This document shows, piece by piece, positions 1 to 5,422 of a DNA stretch of 35,173 nucleotides. Each line of letters opens with the position of its first letter. Position 1 is the first letter of the stretch. The notes beneath the pieces are model-generated. The model searched no databases. It saw nothing but the letters and a program-made list of their open reading frames with translations, and had not been told where the DNA came from. This stretch comes from a virus: the IMG/VR virus record IMGVR_UViG_3300023174_000392, positions 1-35,173 of that record; one strand, given 5' to 3'. Position numbers and translations under genes: made by a program.

Positions 1-134
1 GATAAAGTTGAGCCAGCATCATAATATATAACACCGCCTCCTGGACCTGTTTGCCCTACAGTATATACAATTTCAGTTGAAGATGAGCCTGCTCCAGATA
101 ATGTACCACTTCCGCTAAATGTATTTGGTGCCAT
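1..134 (-). CDS. Partial structural or surface protein (N-terminus only)
   Basis: Reading the minus strand from the ATG at 134-132 gives 44 residues beginning MAPNTFSGSGTLSG and containing VGQTGPGGGVIYYDAG; the frame is open to the window edge. The 'VG.TGPGGG.I.Y' motif is common in repeat-bearing surface and tail-fibre-like proteins of phages and bacteria (family memory). A good ribosome binding site, AGGAAAGG, lies 8 bases before the ATG. The gene is divergent from the small-gene cluster that starts at 209. A tail fibre or other virion protein is likely, but only the N-terminus is visible. Confidence 0.6.
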   Translation of the reverse strand, partial: MAPNTFSGSGTLSGAGSSSTEIVYTVGQTGPGGGVIYYDAGSTL

Positions 135-173
135 AAACAGTGCCTTTCCTAGATAATCATTATATCACTTTTT

Positions 174-202
174 TTGACTTAAGACTCTGATATTGGTATA
201 CT
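174..202 (+). promoter_or_regulatory. Consensus sigma70-type promoter, leaderless start
   Basis: TTGACT (174-179), a 17-base spacer, then TATACT (197-202). Transcription should start about 6-7 bases later, exactly at the ATG at 209, so the first message would have no leader. The same sequence and geometry recur at 1285-1313. Confidence 0.8.
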
Positions 203-208
203 TAATAT

Positions 209-319
209 ATGTGTGATTGCAGGGTATGTAAATTAGCATTTTTATACCCCGCCGAAATTGACAAGATTATTCAAGATGTGTTTAACTATATGACGAAGGG
301 TAGCAGATGGCCAGGATAA
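209..319 (+). CDS. 36-residue Cys-rich microprotein, leaderless
   Basis: ATG at 209 lies six bases after the -10 box, so the mRNA probably begins with the start codon, a common actinobacterial arrangement. The protein starts MCDCRVCK and has three cysteines (C2, C4, C7) before a short helical part (EIDKIIQDVFNY). There is no Shine-Dalgarno sequence. Its end overlaps the next gene by 13 bases. It is the first of a chain of tiny overlapping genes. Function is unknown; metal binding is possible but not shown. Confidence 0.55.
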   Translation: MCDCRVCKLAFLYPAEIDKIIQDVFNYMTKGSRWPG

Positions 320-408
320 TTATATGCCCAATTTGTAAGAAAGAGATTGAATCTAGATCTAAGATGGTATCTAGTACCTTGACAAACCATCTAAAGAGTC
401 ATAAATGA
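307..408 (+). CDS. 33-residue C2H2 zinc-finger microprotein
   Basis: The protein begins MARIIICPICKK and ends TNHLKSHK. C7, C10, H28 and H32 form a Cx2C-x17-Hx3H arrangement, a single-finger pattern with a longer central loop than the classical x12. AAGGG stands about six bases before the ATG. The frame overlaps the previous gene by 13 bases, and its TGA overlaps the next ATG (ATGA), so translation is probably coupled. A nucleic-acid or protein binding role is plausible but inferred. The order, ribosome site and Cys/His spacing argue that it is real. Confidence 0.6.
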   Translation: MARIIICPICKKEIESRSKMVSSTLTNHLKSHK

Positions 409-608
409 TATACGATATTCCAGACCCCTTTGCTGTTTTTGTAGCCAAGAAGTATGCTAACTTTAAGGGTATGCGCTATGATTTCTTCTCTAAGGAGTGG
501 GACTTCAATTGTAGGTGTTGTGGTGAACTTCTCAATGCCCCAAACAAAAAAACATTAACAAAGATAAGACTATATCACACAAGAACTGAATGTACAGGGG
601 GATACTAA
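405..608 (+). CDS. Small protein with Cys cluster, unknown function
   Basis: Sixty-seven residues starting MIYDIPDPFAVFVAKKY, with a CRCC motif near the middle and a basic C-terminal part ending in ECTGGY. It starts at the ATGA junction with the C2H2 microprotein and ends at a TAATG junction with the next gene. The Cys pattern could bind a metal. No known family was recognised. Confidence 0.7.
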   Translation: MIYDIPDPFAVFVAKKYANFKGMRYDFFSKEWDFNCRCCGELLNAPNKKTLTKIRLYHTRTECTGGY

Positions 609-850
609 TGAAGCATAGTGAACTACTAGCAGATATAAATAGTGATCACTTTATAAATAGCCGAACCATAGAAACCCCATATCATGCCCTTCGTGCAGTA
701 GTAGAATTGCATAAAAATCATGGGGAATGTGGTATGCCAACAAGTGACGGAACCTATCCTTGCCCTGCCACTAATACTTGTGAAGAATGTGGAACTAGTG
801 TTGCCTATCCCTGCCCAACCATTCAGGCTATTGAGAAGGAGTTAAGATGA
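608..850 (+). CDS. Actinophage small Cys-rich protein (YPCPT-type)
   Basis: The start at 608 was chosen over an upstream in-frame ATG at 590 because 608 forms a TAATG junction with the previous stop and has GGGGG in front of it. The 80-residue protein begins MKHSELLADIN, has the segment HALRAVVELHK, then cysteines at CGM, YPCPA and CEEC, and ends YPCPTIQAIEKELR. This C-terminal signature (YPCPTI..I...L) is familiar from many actinobacteriophage early-region proteins of unknown function. Translation is coupled to the next gene by ATGA. Confidence 0.8.
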   Translation: MKHSELLADINSDHFINSRTIETPYHALRAVVELHKNHGECGMPTSDGTYPCPATNTCEECGTSVAYPCPTIQAIEKELR

Positions 851-966
851 ACGAAGCAGAGTTTGATAAAGAGTTTGACCTTGAAGAGATTACTAGGACT
901 ATTATAGATAAAGCCAAGGCTGAGGTAAAAAGCAAGTACGGTAATAAGAAGAGGCATAGACAATGA
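847..966 (+). CDS. 39-residue acidic/basic helical microprotein
   Basis: It starts at an ATGA junction with the preceding stop and ends at another ATGA junction (963-966). The N-terminal half is acidic (MNEAEFDKEFDLEEITR) and the C-terminal half strongly basic (KSKYGNKKRHRQ); it looks like one long helix. No family was recognised. Perfect four-base overlaps on both sides support its being translated. Confidence 0.6.
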   Translation: MNEAEFDKEFDLEEITRTIIDKAKAEVKSKYGNKKRHRQ

Positions 967-1079
967 CAAATATTCCATGTGATAGATGTGGTTTGCGTAA
1001 TGCCACCCAAGTATTACGAATTGGAACTTATTGTGCAGGATGCTATACTAATATAGTAAAGGGGGTTACAAATGATTAA
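963..1079 (+). CDS. 38-residue zinc-ribbon microprotein
   Basis: The sequence contains C6DRC9 and C24AGC27 (CxxC-x14-CxxC), a typical four-cysteine zinc-ribbon spacing, in a protein beginning MTNIPCDRCGLRNATQ. It overlaps both neighbours by a few bases (ATGA upstream, 8 bases downstream). Similar short zinc ribbons occur in actinophage early regions. Nucleic-acid binding is plausible; function is unknown. Confidence 0.65.
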   Translation: MTNIPCDRCGLRNATQVLRIGTYCAGCYTNIVKGVTND

Positions 1080-1161
1080 TGCACTACTTCTTCTTCCCGC
1101 ATTTTTTGCAGGGTATGGAGTATGCTATATTGCAATGACATATAAGGTTGATCAAGATTAA
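1072..1161 (+). CDS. 29-residue single-pass membrane microprotein
   Basis: The reading frame MINALLLLPAFFAGYGVCYIAMTYKVDQD is a single hydrophobic segment followed by a short polar tail, with AAGGGGG 7-10 bases before the ATG (within the end of the zinc-ribbon gene). It overlaps the previous stop by 8 bases. A tiny inner-membrane peptide is the simplest reading; function is unknown. Confidence 0.5.
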   Translation: MINALLLLPAFFAGYGVCYIAMTYKVDQD

Positions 1162-1174
1162 AGAGCCAAAGATT

Positions 1175-1288
1175 ATGAAGATGGACTGGAAGTCCCTAGG
1201 CTATGAAAGGCAGTATAAAGACGGAAAGCTTAAGTGGGTTCCAGCCAAAGATTATTATGATCTAGATAATAAAGATACGCCTGCTTGA
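1175..1288 (+). CDS. 37-residue hypothetical protein
   Basis: The frame begins MKMDWKSLGYERQYKDGKLKWVPAK and ends NKDTPA. AAAGAG, a weak ribosome site, lies about ten bases before the first ATG; an alternative ATG is at 1181. The last codons overlap the -35 element of the promoter at 1285. No family was recognised. Confidence 0.5.
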   Translation: MKMDWKSLGYERQYKDGKLKWVPAKDYYDLDNKDTPA

Positions 1289-1313
1289 CTTATATAGTTT
1301 TGTTTGATATACT
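1285..1313 (+). promoter_or_regulatory. Second consensus promoter, leaderless start
   Basis: TTGACT (1285-1290), 17-base spacer, TATACT (1308-1313). Both hexamers and the spacer length are identical to the promoter at 174-202, and again exactly six bases separate the -10 box from an ATG (1320). The -35 box overlaps the stop codon of the previous gene. Confidence 0.8.
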
Positions 1314-1319
1314 TATATG

Positions 1320-1529
1320 ATGTGGTCGTGGGTTTTAGCAGTTATCGGTGTTTCTGGCATATTCCTTGTTGGTCGTAAGACTATATGGGGATGGTTGATA
1401 TTATGCGTAAATGAATGTCTTTGGATTCTTTATGCGCTTTCAACAAAACAATATGGGTTTATAGCAATGGCAGTAGCCTATGCTGCGGTATACATTAAAT
1501 CATTTATGCATTGGAGAAAAGATGGCTGA
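1320..1529 (+). CDS. Small multi-pass membrane protein
   Basis: An ATG at 1317 precedes the one at 1320. I chose 1320 because it repeats the exact six-base spacing to the -10 box seen at 209. The 69-residue product has three hydrophobic segments (WVLAVIGVSGIFLVG, WGWLILCVNECLWILYAL, YGFIAMAVAYAAVYI) and a basic tail (HWRKDG). Similar short W/G/Y-rich three-helix proteins are common in actinophages, sometimes called holin-like or PnuC-like. There is no direct evidence for either function. It overlaps the next gene by 8 bases. Confidence 0.7.
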   Translation: MWSWVLAVIGVSGIFLVGRKTIWGWLILCVNECLWILYALSTKQYGFIAMAVAYAAVYIKSFMHWRKDG

Positions 1530-1752
1530 CTGGACAGAAGAACTAACTGATGAACAAAAGAATAACATTATGGATCTTATTGTTACTACAGTTAAAGAGA
1601 TTAGAAGTCAGTTAGATCAGGATATTTTGTTTACCCAGCAAATTTGGGAACGTAAAGGATTTTTAAAGAGTCGCAGAACCCGTAAAGCTTTTGAAGCCTG
1701 CCGTGCAATTGTGCAGGGAAAGAATGAGATATTTGAGGATAATAATGGCTGA
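1522..1752 (+). CDS. Hypothetical protein, conserved-looking
   Basis: The start at 1522 (MADWTEELTDEQ) was preferred over an upstream in-frame ATG at 1480, because GGAGAAAAG stands directly before it and the overlap with the membrane-protein stop is only 8 bases (ATGGCTGA). The 76-residue protein is mainly helical, acidic at the start and basic in the middle (KGFLKSRRTRKAFE). No family was recognised. Confidence 0.65.
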   Translation: MADWTEELTDEQKNNIMDLIVTTVKEIRSQLDQDILFTQQIWERKGFLKSRRTRKAFEACRAIVQGKNEIFEDNNG

Positions 1753-2008
1753 TCCAAATCAAACACCTGCTCGTGGCGATTGGGCATGTCCTTGTAATGG
1801 ATGTACAAAGGCCGTTAAATGGGAACGCAAACAAATAATTGAAATGATAAAGAACCATAGACTTGCATATTTAGAGTATCGTGGCAGTGGGTTTGATGAT
1901 GATGGTAATTTGTTGTGGGCTAAAGATGATGCTTTGACATACATAGAAGCACTTGATAAAATTATAACCAGGGTTGAGGAACGCAATCCAAAACCTAAAC
2001 TCAAATAA
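1745..2008 (+). CDS. Hypothetical protein with CxCxxC motif
   Basis: The start at 1745 (MADPNQTPARG) was chosen for its GAGG ribosome site and the 8-base ATGGCTGA overlap with the previous gene, the same junction sequence as at 1522. The 87-residue protein has a CPCNGC cluster near residue 15 followed by a helical region that ends in NPKPKLK. It is the last small gene before the HNH cassette. Function is unknown; the cysteine cluster may bind metal. Confidence 0.65.
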   Translation: MADPNQTPARGDWACPCNGCTKAVKWERKQIIEMIKNHRLAYLEYRGSGFDDDGNLLWAKDDALTYIEALDKIITRVEERNPKPKLK

Positions 2009-2029
2009 CTTATTATGATACAAAAGTTA

Positions 2030-2038
2030 TGATATAAT
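2030..2038 (+). promoter_or_regulatory. Extended -10 promoter of HNH/tRNA cassette
   Basis: TGA-TATAAT (2030-2038), an extended -10 element. The HNH ATG (2045) follows after exactly six bases (TAGATA). There is no convincing -35 box. Closely similar elements precede the two other HNH genes of the window (13997-14005 and 23816-23824). Confidence 0.7.
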
Positions 2039-2044
2039 TAGATA

Positions 2045-2443
2045 ATGAAAATATGTGGAACTTATTCAGGATATACAACTCATGGTAAAAATAAAGAAAA
2101 ACCATGCGACAGTTGTAGATTAGCAGCAAATAAATATCGTAGAGAAAAAAGAGCAAAAGATGTTAAATCTTTAGGATACGATCCACGTAGATTTAAAAGG
2201 CATAATATAACAAAAGATCACTACGATAGTCTGTTTGTTAAATATAATGGAAAATGTTGGATATGTAAAAGTTATAACGCAATACATATAGACCATGATC
2301 ACTTATGTTGTTCTGGTAACTGGTCTTGTGGCAATTGTATTCGTGGTTTGCTTTGTAGTAATTGTAATACAGCTATTGGTTTATTTAAAGATAATAAAAT
2401 ATTATTGATTGAAGCAGTTAAATATTTAAGTAAGGAGCAGTAG
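2045..2443 (+). CDS. Endonuclease VII-like HNH endonuclease, ends inside tRNA-Ile
   Basis: The 132-residue protein has the recombination endonuclease VII layout: basic N-terminus with CGTYSGY and CDSC, then a zinc/HNH core with CWIC, IDHDH, a CC..C..C run and RGLLCSNCNTAIG, then an Ile/Leu-rich tail. The HDH histidines are the expected catalytic residues. It has its own leaderless promoter. Its UAG stop (2441-2443) is bases 8-10 of tRNA-Ile, so the last codons (KEQ) are also tRNA acceptor-stem sequence. It resembles the HNH protein at 23258-23809 in the core. In phages such solitary nucleases are typically mobile (homing-type) genes or junction resolvases; mobility is inferred here. Confidence 0.88.
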   Translation: MKICGTYSGYTTHGKNKEKPCDSCRLAANKYRREKRAKDVKSLGYDPRRFKRHNITKDHYDSLFVKYNGKCWICKSYNAIHIDHDHLCCSGNWSCGNCIRGLLCSNCNTAIGLFKDNKILLIEAVKYLSKEQ

Positions 2444-2506
2444 CCAAGCGGTTAAGGCATCAGTCTTATATACTGAAGATCGTGAGTTCAATCCTCACCT
2501 GCTCTA
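2434..2506 (+). tRNA. tRNA-Ile(UAU)
   Basis: A full cloverleaf can be drawn: acceptor 2434-2440 with 2499-2505 (first pair G-U), a T8 A9 linker, an anticodon stem 2460-2464/2472-2476 with loop CTTATAT, a five-base variable loop, and a TpsiC arm 2482-2498 with TTCAATC. The anticodon at 2467-2469 is TAT, reading the Ile codon AUA, which is frequent in this AT-rich genome. UAU is an unusual isoleucine anticodon for bacteria, where AUA is normally read by a lysidine-modified CAU tRNA. No CCA is encoded. Its first ten bases are shared with the end of the HNH gene. Confidence 0.85.
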
Positions 2507-2507
2507 C

Positions 2508-2580
2508 GCCCTTATAGCTCAGAGAACAGAGCGGACGGTTTCTACCCGTAAGGTCGCAGGTTTGACTCCTGCTAAGGGCA
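2508..2580 (+). tRNA. tRNA-Arg(UCU)
   Basis: Acceptor 2508-2514 pairs with 2573-2579 (GCCCTTA/TAAGGGC). The D arm GCTC/GAGC, anticodon loop TTTCTAC with anticodon TCT at 2541-2543, and T arm GCAGG/CCTGC are all present. One mismatch closes the outer anticodon stem. It reads AGA, a codon favoured in AT-rich genes. It lies one base after tRNA-Ile, so the two tRNAs and the HNH gene probably share a transcript. No CCA is encoded. Confidence 0.9.
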
Positions 2581-2581
2581 C

Positions 2582-3148
2582 TTAGTTGTAAGTTCCACCA
2601 CGGCGTTTGTACTCTTGTACAACCCAACCGTTTGCATATGCTGAAGGATAAACCTTAAACTTTTTCTTTGCTGCTGCAATTACTCTTGCATATAGCTCTT
2701 TGTCTGCTGGCTTTCCTTTTCTGTTACCGATAACACCACTAAAATCTTTTTTCTTTGATAGATCAAAAACTTCTGTTAGTCTTTCTGCTCCAGGAATTAT
2801 CTTACCAAAATCAGCAAAAATATCTGACGATTCTTTTGTTCTATTTACAATTGCTCTTGACCATGAAAAGCCAGCATCTCCACCCCATGCATCCCACATA
2901 ATACGACCATTGGATGGATTAGATGTATTGTAGAAATCTTTACCTTTTTTATCCACTTCATGCCGTGAAAAAAATGAATACATTCTCTTAACAGTTTCAA
3001 GAGACATTGCAGATCCGTTAACGATATCTGTTGCTCTACCCCAACCTACGGGAGTTCCAGCACCAGTTGCCTTGCCATCTTCTTTCCATTTTAATGCACG
3101 TCTGGCAGCAGCCTTCATGCCAGCATTTGGGGTATATGTATCAGCCAT
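2582..3148 (-). CDS. Phage protein with C-terminal DUF5872-like domain
   Basis: The 188-residue protein has two parts. Residues about 1-110 (GMKAAARRALKW, SFFSRHEVDKKG, MWDAWGGDAGFSWSRAIV) match a module often fused to phage head or protease proteins. Residues about 130-188 (KDFSGVIGNRKGKP, YPSAYANGWVVQEYKRRGG) match the DUF5872 pattern; both matches are from memory. It is transcribed from a -10 box seven bases before the ATG (leaderless) and converges with tRNA-Arg, whose last base is 2580. A virion-associated role is likely but unproven. Confidence 0.75.
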   Translation of the reverse strand: MADTYTPNAGMKAAARRALKWKEDGKATGAGTPVGWGRATDIVNGSAMSLETVKRMYSFFSRHEVDKKGKDFYNTSNPSNGRIMWDAWGGDAGFSWSRAIVNRTKESSDIFADFGKIIPGAERLTEVFDLSKKKDFSGVIGNRKGKPADKELYARVIAAAKKKFKVYPSAYANGWVVQEYKRRGGTYN

Positions 3149-3155
3149 ACTTATA

Positions 3156-3161
3156 ATTATA
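3156..3161 (-). promoter_or_regulatory. -10 box for the DUF5872-like gene
   Basis: TATAAT on the minus strand, seven bases before the ATG at 3148, so the message is probably leaderless. No clear -35 box was seen. It is divergent from the promoter at 3180-3188, with only 18 bases between the two elements, so the two may compete or be co-regulated. Confidence 0.6.
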
Positions 3162-3179
3162 CCCTATATTCTGATATTG

Positions 3180-3188
3180 TGCTATAAT
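3180..3188 (+). promoter_or_regulatory. Extended -10 promoter for dps-like gene
   Basis: TGC-TATAAT on the plus strand. The ATG at 3196 is seven bases downstream. An in-frame ATG at 3187 lies inside the -10 box itself and cannot be transcribed from this promoter, so 3196 is the better start. Confidence 0.6.
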
Positions 3189-3195
3189 GATTAGT

Positions 3196-3696
3196 ATGGA
3201 AGAGATGATAAATAAACTTAAAGAGTTGCTTGCAACTTCAATTGCACTTCAGCATAAGGCACAGGGATACCACTGGAATGTAGAAACTGATGACTTCCCA
3301 CAATACCATGCATTTTTTGGTGAAATCTATGAGGCCATTGAGGAATCAATTGATCCTATGGCAGAATGGATTCGTATGCTTGGTGCTTATGCTCCATTTA
3401 AACTTTCACGTTTAGTTGCACTAAGTACACTTCCAGAAACAGACGTTACAACAGATCATGAAGATATGTCTGCTGATCTACTAAAAGATCATAAGGCTGC
3501 GGCAGATGCTTTTGGTGCTGCTTCTATAATGGCTGCTTCAATGGGACAAAAAGGACTTGAAAACTTCCTTGCAGATTGCCAAGCAACTCATCAAAAGTAT
3601 GTATGGCAACTTACAGCAATTGGTTCTGAAGCATTGATGGAAGCATCAACAGAAAATATGGAACCTGCTGGTTCAAGACTTCCTGAACAGGATTAA
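3196..3696 (+). CDS. dps: Dps-like ferritin-family protein
   Basis: The 166-residue protein has the Dps four-helix pattern: QHKAQGYHWNVETDDFPQYHAFFGEIYE, then EESIDPMAEWIRMLG, then two further helices. The H..W..... H......E/D arrangement matches the Dps inter-subunit ferroxidase site. Dps proteins form 12-subunit shells that oxidise and store iron and may protect DNA from oxidative damage. It starts at 3196 from a leaderless-type promoter and is followed two bases after its stop by the HAD gene. In a phage it might protect injected or replicating DNA, or be virion-associated; neither is shown here. Confidence 0.82.
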   Translation: MEEMINKLKELLATSIALQHKAQGYHWNVETDDFPQYHAFFGEIYEAIEESIDPMAEWIRMLGAYAPFKLSRLVALSTLPETDVTTDHEDMSADLLKDHKAAADAFGAASIMAASMGQKGLENFLADCQATHQKYVWQLTAIGSEALMEASTENMEPAGSRLPEQD

Positions 3697-3698
3697 TC

Positions 3699-4070
3699 TT
3701 GTCAACAATAGTTGATATTGACGGAACACTTCTTCGTAATGGTAATCAACCTATTAAAAGAGTTATTGAATACGTTAATTCCCTTCCTGGCTCTATTATC
3801 ATTGTTACAGGTCGCCCTCAAAGCGCTAGAAAAGAAACTGTAGCAGCTTTACGTAATGCGGGAGTTAAGTATTCTAGATTAATTATGAATCCTGGTTCAT
3901 CTGCAGAAACTGCTAAGTATAAATATGAAGTTGGTAAAAGATTACGTTCTCAGGTGTCATTAGCCATTGATAATAATCCTACTATGAGGGCAGCATATGC
4001 TAAGGCTGGTATTCCTACAAAAGATCCAGCGCATTTACCAGATATGAAAAAGTTTTGGACTATACAGTAG
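3699..4070 (+). CDS. HAD-family phosphatase
   Basis: This starts with TTG (no ATG fits) behind AGGA and gives a 123-residue product. Motif I is VDIDGTLL (residues 4-11), motif II is IIVTGRPQ, and a late VSLAIDNNP with an acidic residue fits motif IV. A basic residue for motif III lies between (KYKYEVGKR). The length suits small phage HAD proteins related to polynucleotide kinase 3'-phosphatase domains; the substrate is unknown. It follows dps in an operon and its last 11 bases overlap the convergent methyltransferase gene. Confidence 0.82.
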   Translation: MSTIVDIDGTLLRNGNQPIKRVIEYVNSLPGSIIIVTGRPQSARKETVAALRNAGVKYSRLIMNPGSSAETAKYKYEVGKRLRSQVSLAIDNNPTMRAAYAKAGIPTKDPAHLPDMKKFWTIQ

Positions 4071-4707
4071 TCTTAAATATTACAAAACAATAACTTGCTG
4101 TATTATCAAAAGTTACAAGAATAAAGTTATAGCCTTTTTCTTTAAGATATTTTTTTAGTGGCTCGTGTGTATAGTATGTATCTTCAATAATATAAATACC
4201 ATTGTGTTTTAACTTATCCCACGAATTTTCAAGCAATGTAATGTTTGCATCTGCTTCATGTAGTCCGTCATCCAAAATAACATCAAAGTCTGTTTCTCCG
4301 ATTTGTTCCCACATTTTACGAATAGATTCTGGATTTGTTTGGTCAACCTGATAAGTCTTTATCCTGTCTTCTTCAAATAAAACCCTGTCGTCTATGTCTG
4401 CCCCGTATATCTGGGCATTCCAGAAATAGTCTCTCCAACCCCTTAAAGATGCTCCAGGGATACCGTTAGCAGTCATGTTAGACTTTACGTCTTCATTATT
4501 TGTGCCTATCCCACATTCAAATATCTTTTTTGCATCATCACGAATTGTTCCAAACAGAATATGGTAGATATCTGTATACCTATTTGCTATCCAGCCCGAT
4601 GGAGTTATATCTACTTCATGGGGCGAACCTTTATCACTACCATAATTTTTCATTAATGATGATAAAAAGTTTGATCCTTTATCATACTCAATACTTATTT
4701 TATTCAT
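4060..4707 (-). CDS. SAM-dependent methyltransferase, glycan-associated type
   Basis: The 215-residue protein has a class I methyltransferase fold signature: FECGIGTNNED (motif I), IYGADIDDRVLFEED (motif II, acidic end of strand 2), DFDVILDDGLHEAD (motif IV) and GIYIIEDTYYT. The N-terminal part (LMKNYGSDKG, Y.DIYHILF) and IPGASLRGWRDYF match the family found in cell-surface glycan gene clusters, where it methylates sugars. It is the last gene of a cluster with three glycosyltransferases, one base after the DXD glycosyltransferase stop. Sugar O-methylation is the likeliest job, inferred from context. Confidence 0.8.
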   Translation of the reverse strand: MNKISIEYDKGSNFLSSLMKNYGSDKGSPHEVDITPSGWIANRYTDIYHILFGTIRDDAKKIFECGIGTNNEDVKSNMTANGIPGASLRGWRDYFWNAQIYGADIDDRVLFEEDRIKTYQVDQTNPESIRKMWEQIGETDFDVILDDGLHEADANITLLENSWDKLKHNGIYIIEDTYYTHEPLKKYLKEKGYNFILVTFDNTASYCFVIFKTTV

Positions 4708-4708
4708 T

Positions 4709-5422
4709 TTATCCCCACTTCTTATTTACAAATTTGTCATAAAAATATTCCATTGCTGACTTTGGTGGCAAATAATTTTTATCTATTCCACCACGGGTTG
4801 TCATTGAATGATACACAGAAATACTTTTTGATGTTTTCTCTAATAATTTAATCTCTTTTAAATGTTTTGGGTTCCATAATTTTTCCCATTGTGACCAATG
4901 CACACCACAAAACACTTCCATTGGATGTACATAATTCATTAATTCAAATGATCTAAAAGCTTTATCTACAAGGGCTGGCCCAACATCAGTCCATTTAATC
5001 TTTGTTTTATCAAACTTAGTTGATTTTTTAATTAAATAATCTAATGCTGGAGAATCTTGCGGTAGAGCAAGAACGCCACCAACAACGGTATCATTTTCTA
5101 AGCAAGCATACGTATCTCCCAAACCATCCCAGTCAGAAGATAAGCAAATAGTATCAGCATCAACCCAAGATAGACCAGTCTTTTTAATCATTCTATATCT
5201 AAATAGATCGGAAAATGCAGCATAGGTATTTTGTACTAGGAACATCTCAGACTCTTCCATTATATCCCCCGCAAAAGCCTTCTGAACGCCTTCTGGGACC
5301 TTCATATCCATGTCGTATACATAAAGGGTAAGGCTATGTCCGTGATATATAAAAGAAGATAAAGATACTTCTTGTATTTTTGTCATTGGATTTCCTACCC
5401 ATAAAGATCCAAATCTAGCCAT
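4709..5422 (-). CDS. DXD glycosyltransferase (capsular/GT32-like)
   Basis: The 237-residue protein begins MARFGSLWVGNPMTKIQEVSLSSF, followed by HGHSLTLYVYD and the nucleotide-sugar/metal motif LSWVDADTICL (DAD, near residue 90). Later features are VGGVLALPQDS, WTDVGPALVDKAF and VYHSMTT. This is the layout of glycosyltransferases with an A-type fold related to alpha-1,4 or mannosyl transferases. It overlaps the previous gene by 8 bases (GT25 stop at 5415). It probably adds a sugar to a virion protein, DNA or host surface glycan; the acceptor is unknown. Confidence 0.8.
   Translation of the reverse strand: MARFGSLWVGNPMTKIQEVSLSSFIYHGHSLTLYVYDMDMKVPEGVQKAFAGDIMEESEMFLVQNTYAAFSDLFRYRMIKKTGLSWVDADTICLSSDWDGLGDTYACLENDTVVGGVLALPQDSPALDYLIKKSTKFDKTKIKWTDVGPALVDKAFRSFELMNYVHPMEVFCGVHWSQWEKLWNPKHLKEIKLLEKTSKSISVYHSMTTRGGIDKNYLPPKSAMEYFYDKFVNKKWG

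Noticed and set aside
2581-2584. Terminator expected between convergent tRNA-Arg and the DUF5872-like gene
   Set aside because: Only one base separates the features and no hairpin with a T-run is present; transcripts probably run into each other.
3187-3189. ATG at 3187 as start of the Dps-like gene
   Set aside because: It lies inside the -10 box TATAAT (3183-3188), so it cannot be in the message; the ATG at 3196 fits.
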